From positions 1 through 6,740 of the forward strand of contig CAMNHV010000067.1 in the NCBI GenBank assembly GCA_946539855.1: a DNA stretch of 6,740 nt, given 5' to 3'. The notes under the pieces are model-generated. The model was not told the DNA's origin and did not search any database. It was given only the letters and a program-made list of their open reading frames with translations. The stretch is from CAG-791 sp002449595. Its GTDB lineage: Bacteria; Bacillota; Clostridia; Lachnospirales; Lachnospiraceae. Below, in pieces: positions 1 through 5,500 of this stretch. A program made the translations under genes and the position numbers. How positions within the stretch are numbered: the stretch's first letter is position 1; the number at the start of each line of letters is the position of its first letter.

Positions 1-591
1 CTCACGGAGGCTTATCTGGTCGGATGCTGGCAGTCGGAAGCATATTTTGCCTCTGTGAAGGAGGAGGTCCGCGCGGCGTTTCAGTTCCCGGCGGACCGGC
101 TCGGCAGCAGGTCGAGGGAAGCGGCGGCAAGGATTCTGGAAGCGCCCGTCCCCGTCAGCGTCCATGTGCGCCGTGGCGACTACCTGAACGCGGCGGACGT
201 CTACGGCGGCATCTGCACGGAAGCTTATTACAGGGGCGCAGCCCGGTACATGCTGCAGAAGTTCGGCAGCTGCCGGTTCTTCGTCTTTTCCAATGACCCT
301 GCGTGGGTGAAGGAGAATATCGGAACACTGTTCGGAGAGGAAGAAGGCCTCTTCGTGGACGTCATGGACGCGAACGGCGAACAGGGCGGCTGGGAAGACA
401 TGTACCTGATCTCGCTCTGCCGCCACCACATCATCGCGAACAGCAGCTTCAGCTGGTGGGGCGCGTGGCTCTCCGGCGCGGAGGATAAGGAGATCGTCGC
501 GCCGTCCCGCTTCATCAACGGATACGCGTGTCCGGATATCTTCACAGATCGGATGATACGCTTGGATGAGAATGGTGAGATAGATAAATGA
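1..591 (+). CDS. Alpha-1,2-fucosyltransferase, GT11 family (5' partial)
   Basis: The reading frame is open from base 1, so the gene begins before the window; the GTG at 55 is internal, because the codons before it already encode a family-like segment (GCWQSEAYF, residues 7-15 of the fragment). The 196 visible residues carry the GT11 hallmarks: HVRRGDY at 55-61, the donor-binding motif that recognises GDP-fucose; FVFSND at 94-99; and a DMYL...ANSSFSWWGAWL block at about 133-157. Family members are usually near 290-300 residues, so roughly 100 N-terminal residues are missing. The expected reaction is transfer of L-fucose from GDP-fucose to a galactose or similar acceptor in alpha-1,2 linkage, on the cytoplasmic side of the membrane. 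The acceptor cannot be read from sequence. Its stop codon overlaps the next start by 4 bp, so it belongs to the same operon. Family is confident; exact linkage is inferred. Confidence 0.9.
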   Translation, partial: LTEAYLVGCWQSEAYFASVKEEVRAAFQFPADRLGSRSREAAARILEAPVPVSVHVRRGDYLNAADVYGGICTEAYYRGAARYMLQKFGSCRFFVFSNDPAWVKENIGTLFGEEEGLFVDVMDANGEQGGWEDMYLISLCRHHIIANSSFSWWGAWLSGAEDKEIVAPSRFINGYACPDIFTDRMIRLDENGEIDK

Positions 592-1772
592 CATCACCCG
601 CATCAGCCAACAAGCTGAATATGGAAGGGAAGGCCTCGTTTTTCCAGACATTCCGGGAAAAGCTCGGCCCCGCAGCCACCGCCCTGTTCCTCGCGGCACT
701 CGCCATCGAGGCGGTGGTCGTCGTGGCGGAAAAAAGCATCGGGAGCATCCCGTATGAGAGCCTCATCTTCAAGGCGACCTTCGCGGCGTCGCTCCTTCGC
801 ATGCTGACGGTGCGTTATCAGAAGAAGGAGCTTCCAGCAATCGCAGTTATGCTCCTCCTCGGCGTCCTTTCCTGGCGCCTCGGCGGACACAACGAATACC
901 TGCGCGCAGTCGCACTGATCGCGGCGTGCCGCGGACTGGACGTCAAAAAGATCCTGCGATTTGTCCTCTGGGGACAGCTCGCAGCTTGCATCGCTCTCGT
1001 CCTGCTCTCTGTGCTCGGTATCTTCGGAAAAGTCTCGATCACAGCCGACTTCGGCCACGGGATGGAAGTGCGGTACTGCCTGGGACTCGGGCATCCGAAC
1101 GCGCTGCACTGCATGGCTTGCATGCTTTTGCTTCTCGCGCTGTATCTGTACGGTGAGACGATGCCGAAGCTGGCGCTCGCGGGACTGTTCGCAGGCAACG
1201 TCCTGCTGTATCTGCTGACCGGATCGGACAGCGGGCTCTTCACAGGGTCGGCGGCGATCCTGCTGACGGCGTTGAGCCGGGCAAAAGCAGCACAAAAGGG
1301 CCTGAACACAGCGATGATCGCGGGAGAAGCCTTGATTGCTGGCGGCATATGCTTTTCCCTGATTACGGCGGTCTTCGGGGGCGACGTCTCGATTATCCGG
1401 CGGCTGGATGGTATACTGACGGGAAGGGTAGCTTCCCTGTGGGACACGACTTATTTAGAAGGGACGTTCTGGACCTGGGGGCTGTTCGGCAGGCGCGGAA
1501 ACGAGGCGATGTTCGACCTCGGCTGGGTGCGCCTGTTCTACTGGTACGGCGTGATCCCCGCGGCGGCGGTGATCGTGCTGGTATTCCTGATCCTGCGGCA
1601 GGTCCGGTGGGACCGGGATGCGGCGGCGTTCATCTTTATTCTGTGCTGCTGCGTTTACACTGTTTTTGAGGCGCATCTGGTGTCCGTTTACCTGATGCGC
1701 AATTACCTGCTGCTTGTCGCGGCGATGCAGCTCCCGCGCATCTGCGGCGAAGAGAGAGAGCTTATACAATGA
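588..1772 (+). CDS. Polysaccharide polymerase-like integral membrane protein (Wzy type)
   Basis: This 394-residue protein is mostly hydrophobic, with about 10-12 likely membrane segments (for example near residues 28-47, 123-146, 172-188, 194-211, 240-264, 316-337 and 345-380). Features shared with Gram-positive O-antigen ligase/polymerase-like proteins are RYCLGLGHPNALH at 162-174, TGSDSG at 211-216 in the place where these proteins often have a T-x-S-R-T-G motif, LTGR at 277-280 before a large extracytoplasmic loop, and a late D-x-GW...YWYG segment at 310-321. The expected role is polymerising lipid-linked repeat units on the outer face of the membrane. The ATG at 588 overlaps the fucosyltransferase stop (ATGA) and has GGTGAG at 574-579, 8 nt upstream; a later ATG at 621 is a weaker choice. 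Wzy proteins are poorly conserved, so the role rests on topology, motifs and context. An O-antigen ligase or other membrane enzyme is the alternative. Confidence 0.75.
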   Translation: MTSPASANKLNMEGKASFFQTFREKLGPAATALFLAALAIEAVVVVAEKSIGSIPYESLIFKATFAASLLRMLTVRYQKKELPAIAVMLLLGVLSWRLGGHNEYLRAVALIAACRGLDVKKILRFVLWGQLAACIALVLLSVLGIFGKVSITADFGHGMEVRYCLGLGHPNALHCMACMLLLLALYLYGETMPKLALAGLFAGNVLLYLLTGSDSGLFTGSAAILLTALSRAKAAQKGLNTAMIAGEALIAGGICFSLITAVFGGDVSIIRRLDGILTGRVASLWDTTYLEGTFWTWGLFGRRGNEAMFDLGWVRLFYWYGVIPAAAVIVLVFLILRQVRWDRDAAAFIFILCCCVYTVFEAHLVSVYLMRNYLLLVAAMQLPRICGEERELIQ

Positions 1773-3235
1773 ACCAACAGACGAAGATCATCCAGACCTA
1801 CGGGCTCTGGTTCGTGGACATGCTGTGTATCGCGGCGGCCTACCTCATCGCGACGCACATCCGCTTCGCCGGAAGGAATGACTACGGCGACCGGCGGCTG
1901 CATTTCCTTGTCTGCGTGGTCTTTCTTCTTTTCTGTACGATCTACAGTTTCTTTGTCGAGTGGAACCGGGATTTCCTGATCAGAGGGAGTTACCGCGAGA
2001 TGGTCGCGGTGCTGAAATTCAACGTCCTGATGCTGCTTGCCGGCATCATGTTCGTGTTCTTCGCGCGCTGGGCATACATCCTCTCGCGAAGCGTCATCAT
2101 CAACTTCTTCTGGATCAACTTCGTGCTGATGCTGGGATACCGGCTGCTGTTCAAGAAGATCCTGCGGCGCGTCCTGTCCGCGGACTCCCTGACGACGAAG
2201 CTGTTCGTCATCGCGGAGCGCGCGGAGATGTCTCAGACGCTCGTCGGGCTTCTCGACCTCATGGAGATGAGCTACCGCGTGGTCGGCGTCGCGTTCGCTG
2301 ACGGCGGGGAGACTTCAGCTTCGCCATCAGATAGCAGCGCGGCGGATGCTTCCGGAACGCCGGGCGGCATGCGCGAGATCAACGGCGTCCCGGTCTACGA
2401 GAACGTGTACGACCTCACGGAGAAGCTGACACAGCTCCCGTTCGACGAAGTCTTCATCCGCGCACCCCATATGGAGAAAAAGGATCTCCAGCGCCTCGTG
2501 GATGGTTTCGAGCAGATGGGCGTCGCGTGCCACTACAACCTGGAACTGCCCGACATCGGGGAGGCGACGAGCCGCGTGGGCAACTTCGGCAATTACACGG
2601 TCATCACGTACTCCATGTTCCGGAGCAGCTACAAGCGCATGATGATCAAGCGCCTGATCGACATCGCGGGCGCGATCGTCGGGCTGATCTTCACGGCGGT
2701 GATCTACATATTCCTTGCGCCGGCCATCCGCCTGGATTCGCCGGGACCGGTTATTTTCTCCCAGATCAGAGTCGGTAAGAATGGAAGGCGCTTCCGCCTG
2801 TACAAGTTCCGGTCGATGTATCAGGACGCGGAGGCGAGAAAAGCGCAGCTCCAGAAGGACAACGAGATGAGCGGCCTCATGTTCAAGGTGGAGGACGACC
2901 CGCGAATCACGAAGGTGGGACATTTCATCCGGAAGACCAGCCTGGACGAGTTCCCCCAGTTCTGGAACGTCCTGAAGGGAGACATGAGCCTTGTCGGCAC
3001 AAGGCCGCCGACGGAGGACGAATTTGAGCAGTACGACGAGCACTACCGCAGGCGGCTCTCGATGAAGCCGGGCATCACCGGTCTCTGGCAGGTCAGCGGG
3101 CGCTCGGATATCACCGACTTCGACGAGGTCGTGAAACTGGATCTGCAGTACATCGACAACTGGAGCCTGACGCTTGACTTCAAGATCCTGCTCCAGACGG
3201 TCGGCGCGGTCTTCGGCGGAAGCGGCGCGAAGTGA
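1769..3235 (+). CDS. Exopolysaccharide polyprenyl glycosylphosphotransferase (initiating enzyme)
   Basis: This 488-residue protein has the full architecture of the WbaP/CpsE-type family. Four N-terminal membrane helices lie near residues 10-30, 44-63, 84-104 and 108-127. A cytoplasmic nucleotide-fold-like domain covers about 140-265. A membrane-embedded helix at about 297-320 leads into the catalytic bacterial sugar-transferase domain. Conserved blocks are KRLIDIAG (294-301), SPGPVIFSQIRVGKNG (324-339), YKFRSM (345-350), KTSLDEFPQ (389-397, with the D393-E394 pair matching the catalytic Asp-Glu of PglC), VGTRPPT (409-415) and PGITGLWQVSGRSDITDF (434-451). It should transfer a sugar-1-phosphate from a UDP-sugar to undecaprenyl phosphate. 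The C-terminal motifs resemble glucose-1-phosphate enzymes such as pneumococcal WchA, but galactose or another sugar is possible. The central domain carries a Ser/Ala/Asp-rich stretch at 179-200. The start overlaps the upstream stop as ATGA, with a weak purine tract at 1751-1760. Confidence 0.95.
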   Translation: MNQQTKIIQTYGLWFVDMLCIAAAYLIATHIRFAGRNDYGDRRLHFLVCVVFLLFCTIYSFFVEWNRDFLIRGSYREMVAVLKFNVLMLLAGIMFVFFARWAYILSRSVIINFFWINFVLMLGYRLLFKKILRRVLSADSLTTKLFVIAERAEMSQTLVGLLDLMEMSYRVVGVAFADGGETSASPSDSSAADASGTPGGMREINGVPVYENVYDLTEKLTQLPFDEVFIRAPHMEKKDLQRLVDGFEQMGVACHYNLELPDIGEATSRVGNFGNYTVITYSMFRSSYKRMMIKRLIDIAGAIVGLIFTAVIYIFLAPAIRLDSPGPVIFSQIRVGKNGRRFRLYKFRSMYQDAEARKAQLQKDNEMSGLMFKVEDDPRITKVGHFIRKTSLDEFPQFWNVLKGDMSLVGTRPPTEDEFEQYDEHYRRRLSMKPGITGLWQVSGRSDITDFDEVVKLDLQYIDNWSLTLDFKILLQTVGAVFGGSGAK

Positions 3236-4329
3236 GCCATATGACAGTTACACATCACGGAAAGAAAAAGATCTGTATGATCGTGCCGCAAAGGGACGTC
3301 CAGGGCGGCATCGCGTCCGTCACCTCCGGCTACTACGGCAGCCGGCTGGAGACGGACTTTGACGTCATTTACGTGGAATCGTACCGCGACGGCAGCAAGT
3401 GGCAAAAGCTCTTAAAGGCGCTCGCGGCGTACCGGCAGTTCCGGAAGGTCTTAAGGAAGGTAAAGCCGGACCTCATCCACATCCATTCTTCGTTCGGCCC
3501 CAGTTTCTACCGGAAGATGCCGTTCATCCTGATGGCGGAGCGGGCCGGGATCCCGGTGGTGAACCACATCCACGGCTCGGCGATGGATGAATTCTACAAC
3601 AACGCGGGGACTCGGAAGCAGAAACTCGTGCAGAAGATCTACGGCAAGTGCGCCTGCATCATCACGCTGACGCCGCACTGGCAGAAGATCATACAGAATA
3701 TAGCGAAAGATACGAAGGTCGTGACGGTGCCGAACTACAGCATCCTTCACGAAGAGACGGCGCAGCCCGCGGCGCGGGATAAGCGGTTTGCGAAGAAGCA
3801 GATCCTGTTCCTCGGCAAGATCGACGAGGCGAAGGGCGTCTATGAGATCCCTGCGGTCATGGACCGCGTCTGCAGGGAATTCCCGGAGGCGGTGTTCTAC
3901 CTCGCGGGATCCGGCGACCTGGAGGGAGTCCGCGAAAGGACGCCGGAGGATCTCCGGAAGAACCTCGTCCTTCCCGGCTGGATCGTCGGAGAGGAAAAGA
4001 CACAGGCACTCTGGGACAGCGCGGTCTTCTTCCTGCCCTCCCACATGGAAGCAATGCCGGTGTCGGCGCTGGACGCCATGGGCTACGGCCTGCCGGTCGT
4101 CTCTACGAACGTCGGCGGCATTCCGGACGTCGTCTCGGACGGCGGAAACGGGACGCTCACCGCAGTCGGCGACACGGAGAAAATGGCGGAAGCACTGCTT
4201 GCACTCCTCCGCGACCGGGCGCTGTGGGAGAAGATGTCGGACGAGAGCCTCGCCATCGTGCGCGAGAGATTCAGCCTCGACGCGCACATCGCACAGCTCG
4301 AGAAAATCTATGAGGAGGCGATGTCATGA
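3232..4329 (+). CDS. Glycosyltransferase family 4 (GT-B fold)
   Basis: This 365-residue protein has the two-domain layout of GT4 retaining glycosyltransferases. The N-terminal acceptor domain has the glycine loop QGGIASVTSGYY (24-35), IHIHSSFGP (82-90) and NHIHGS (111-116). The C-terminal donor domain starts after the linker VPNYS (166-170) and has ILFLGKIDEAKG (191-202), YLAGSGDLEGV (223-233), LPGW (247-250) and the nucleotide-sugar site at 268-290. In that site the usual E-x7-E pair appears as E273...D281 (EAMPVSALD). It probably adds one sugar to the growing lipid-linked unit at the cytoplasmic membrane face; donor and linkage are unknown. I chose the GTG at 3232 because it gives a GTGA overlap like the other junctions and has GGCGGAAG at 3215-3222. 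The ATG at 3241 is a real alternative and shortens the protein by three residues. The stop overlaps the GT2 start by 4 bp. Confidence 0.92.
   Translation: MSHMTVTHHGKKKICMIVPQRDVQGGIASVTSGYYGSRLETDFDVIYVESYRDGSKWQKLLKALAAYRQFRKVLRKVKPDLIHIHSSFGPSFYRKMPFILMAERAGIPVVNHIHGSAMDEFYNNAGTRKQKLVQKIYGKCACIITLTPHWQKIIQNIAKDTKVVTVPNYSILHEETAQPAARDKRFAKKQILFLGKIDEAKGVYEIPAVMDRVCREFPEAVFYLAGSGDLEGVRERTPEDLRKNLVLPGWIVGEEKTQALWDSAVFFLPSHMEAMPVSALDAMGYGLPVVSTNVGGIPDVVSDGGNGTLTAVGDTEKMAEALLALLRDRALWEKMSDESLAIVRERFSLDAHIAQLEKIYEEAMS
4312..4318 (+). promoter_or_regulatory. Strong ribosome binding site for the GT2 gene
   Basis: GAGGAGG lies inside the last codons of the GT4 gene, 7 nt before the ATG at 4326. 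It is the best Shine-Dalgarno match at any junction here and fixes the GT2 start. Being inside the upstream gene, it also supports translational coupling with possible extra independent initiation. Confidence 0.8.
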
Positions 4330-5378
4330 CGCCGCTCATTGCTGTCATTGTTCCCGTCTATAACTGTGAAAAGGATCTTCCCGCCTGCGTCGACAGCATC
4401 CGTGCGCAGACGTTTTCGGATCTTGAGATCATCCTCGTCGACGACGGCGCGAAGGATTCCTCCGGCGCACTCTGTGACAAGTTTGCCGCGGAGGATGAGA
4501 GGATCCGCGTGATCCACAAGGAGAACGGCGGCCTGATCTCCGCCTGGACGGCAGGGACAAAAATAAGTACTGCGCCGTTTCTCATGTACGTCGACAGCGA
4601 CGACTGGATCGAAAAGGATATGGCGGAGCGCCTGCTCGCCGGGATGAAGAAGGATCCTTCCGACGGGACGTATACAAAGGGACAGATCGTCTGCAGCGAA
4701 GGCTGGATCGACCGCCGTGGCGCCGCGCCGGAGAAACTCCTGCACGGACTCCCGCCCGGAATCTATGAAGGAGAAGATCTCAGGGAAAAGATCCTCGCCG
4801 GCGTGCTCGGCCGCGAGAAGAGACCGGTGACTTATTCGAGGTGCATGAAGCTCTTTTCCCGCGAACTGATCGAAAACAACATGCACTACGCGGACCCCAG
4901 GATCCGCATGGCGGAAGACCTGACCGTGACGGTGCCCGCGCTCGCGGACGCGGAGCGGGTCGTGATCCTGGAAGACGCCTGTTTGTACCACTACATTTTT
5001 CTCCCGGAGTCGATGGCGCACGGCTTCGACTCCGGGATGTATGAGAATGCGAAGCTCCTCCGACAGATCGTTCACAAGATCATTGCGGACAAGGGACTGG
5101 ACCCCGCGATGGAGGAAGAGGAGCACCTGATGCAGCTCGCGCTCGCCGTGAAGATCATCCTGCGGGGAGACCCGTCCGCTCAGGACTGCGTCCGCCGCGT
5201 CAGGGAGATCTGCCTCACGGAGGACACGCGAGGGCTCGCGGAGCGCTACCGCGGCACGGTGGAAGATCCCGCAAACCGCCTCTGCCTGTTTGTGATGCGG
5301 CGTCCGTCCGGGCTCCGGATCCGCGCGGTGCGGGCGGTGTTCAGGGCGCACGCGAAGAAGCAGGCGGGCGGCAGGTAA
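4326..5378 (+). CDS. Glycosyltransferase family 2 (GT-A fold)
   Basis: This 350-residue protein begins with the standard GT2 start IAVIVPVYNCEKDLPACVDS (residues 5-24), followed by EIILVDDG (34-41, with the D39-D40 nucleotide-binding pair), HKENGGLISAW (64-74), and the metal-binding DSDDW (90-94). A probable catalytic-base motif, MAEDLTVTVP, lies at 195-204, and LYHYIFLPESM (220-230) occupies the place of the aromatic segment that usually follows it. The remaining 120 residues are charged and helical, with a basic C-terminus (RRPSGLRIRAVRAVFRAHAK) that may bind the membrane surface. It should be an inverting transferase adding one sugar to the lipid-linked repeat unit; the donor is not predictable. 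A strong ribosome site, GAGGAGG at 4312-4318, precedes the ATG by 7 nt, and the start overlaps the GT4 stop (ATGA). It is the last gene of the overlapping series; a 122-nt gap to the next likely start follows. Confidence 0.93.
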   Translation: MTPLIAVIVPVYNCEKDLPACVDSIRAQTFSDLEIILVDDGAKDSSGALCDKFAAEDERIRVIHKENGGLISAWTAGTKISTAPFLMYVDSDDWIEKDMAERLLAGMKKDPSDGTYTKGQIVCSEGWIDRRGAAPEKLLHGLPPGIYEGEDLREKILAGVLGREKRPVTYSRCMKLFSRELIENNMHYADPRIRMAEDLTVTVPALADAERVVILEDACLYHYIFLPESMAHGFDSGMYENAKLLRQIVHKIIADKGLDPAMEEEEHLMQLALAVKIILRGDPSAQDCVRRVREICLTEDTRGLAERYRGTVEDPANRLCLFVMRRPSGLRIRAVRAVFRAHAKKQAGGR

Positions 5379-5399
5379 GAGACATGCCATCCATTGAGA

Positions 5400-5431
5400 G
5401 GCAAGTGAGGCGGAATTGAAAGATACTTGCC
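5400..5431 (+). repeat. Inverted repeat with 7-bp arms in the gap
   Basis: GGCAAGT at 5400-5406 is the exact reverse complement of ACTTGCC at 5425-5431, with 18 nt between; one G-U pair could extend the stem inward. It starts 22 bases after the GT2 stop. It could be an RNA hairpin that stabilises or attenuates the message, but the loop is large and no T-run follows, so a terminator is unlikely. Chance occurrence is possible. Confidence 0.4.
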
Positions 5432-5464
5432 GGAAGCCAGGCCGACGATATTTAACGATGCATG

Positions 5465-5480
5465 TCCGCTGATCAGCGGA
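5465..5480. repeat. Perfect 16-bp palindrome TCCGCTGATCAGCGGA
   Basis: The sequence equals its own reverse complement over 16 bases with no spacer; the flanking bases (G at 5464, A at 5481) break the symmetry. It lies 20 bases before the preferred pyruvyltransferase start and directly after an upstream in-frame ATG. It could be a dimeric repressor operator, or as RNA a short hairpin just before the ribosome site. The symmetry is seen directly; any regulatory role is inferred. Confidence 0.5.
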
Positions 5481-5484
5481 AAAT

Positions 5485-5489
5485 GAGGA
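5485..5489 (+). promoter_or_regulatory. Probable ribosome binding site for the pyruvyltransferase gene
   Basis: GAGGA lies 11 nt before the ATG at 5501, slightly long spacing but usable. The other in-frame ATGs at 5462 and 5483 have no comparable purine-rich motif at a proper distance, so this site decides the start choice. Confidence 0.5.
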
Positions 5490-5500
5490 ATTCAGAATAT

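Larger units (their letters stand above)
5379..5500 (+). other. Intergenic gap between GT2 and pyruvyltransferase genes
   Basis: This is the only sizeable non-coding stretch if the pyruvyltransferase starts at 5501 (83 bp if it starts at 5462). It is less GC-rich than the genes around it and includes an AT-rich patch, gatatttaa, at 5447-5455. It contains two inverted repeats, listed separately, and a Shine-Dalgarno-like GAGGA at its end. I see no T-run after either repeat, so no convincing intrinsic terminator, and no strong promoter: the best pair, TTGCCG at 5427-5432 and TATTTA at 5449-5454 with 16 bp between, is a poor match to consensus. Confidence 0.6.

Noticed and set aside
603..1295. 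Minus-strand open frame (230 codons) opposite the polymerase gene
   Set aside because: Product is Gln/Arg/Cys-rich and unlike any family; it is the complement of hydrophobic membrane-protein codons.
2327..3043. Minus-strand open frame (238 codons) opposite the glycosylphosphotransferase
   Set aside because: Same pattern of GC-driven antisense openness; the + strand frame has unmistakable family motifs throughout.
3451..4287. Minus-strand open frame (278 codons) opposite the GT4 gene
   Set aside because: Low-information Arg/His/Asp-rich product, no family motif, entirely inside a well-supported gene on the other strand.
4308..5390. Long minus-strand open frame (360 codons) covering the whole GT2 gene
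   Set aside because: The translation is rich in Arg, His and Asp with no recognisable domain and mirrors the GC-biased codons of the clear GT2 gene opposite. It is a composition shadow.
5400..5431. Intrinsic terminator after the GT2 gene
   Set aside because: The stem is only 7 bp with an 18-nt loop and is followed by cggaagccag rather than a T-run.
5427..5454. Possible sigma-70-like promoter: TTGCCG, 16-bp spacer, TATTTA
   Set aside because: The -35 matches 4 of 6 and the -10 only 3 of 6 consensus bases; too weak to annotate as a feature without transcript data.
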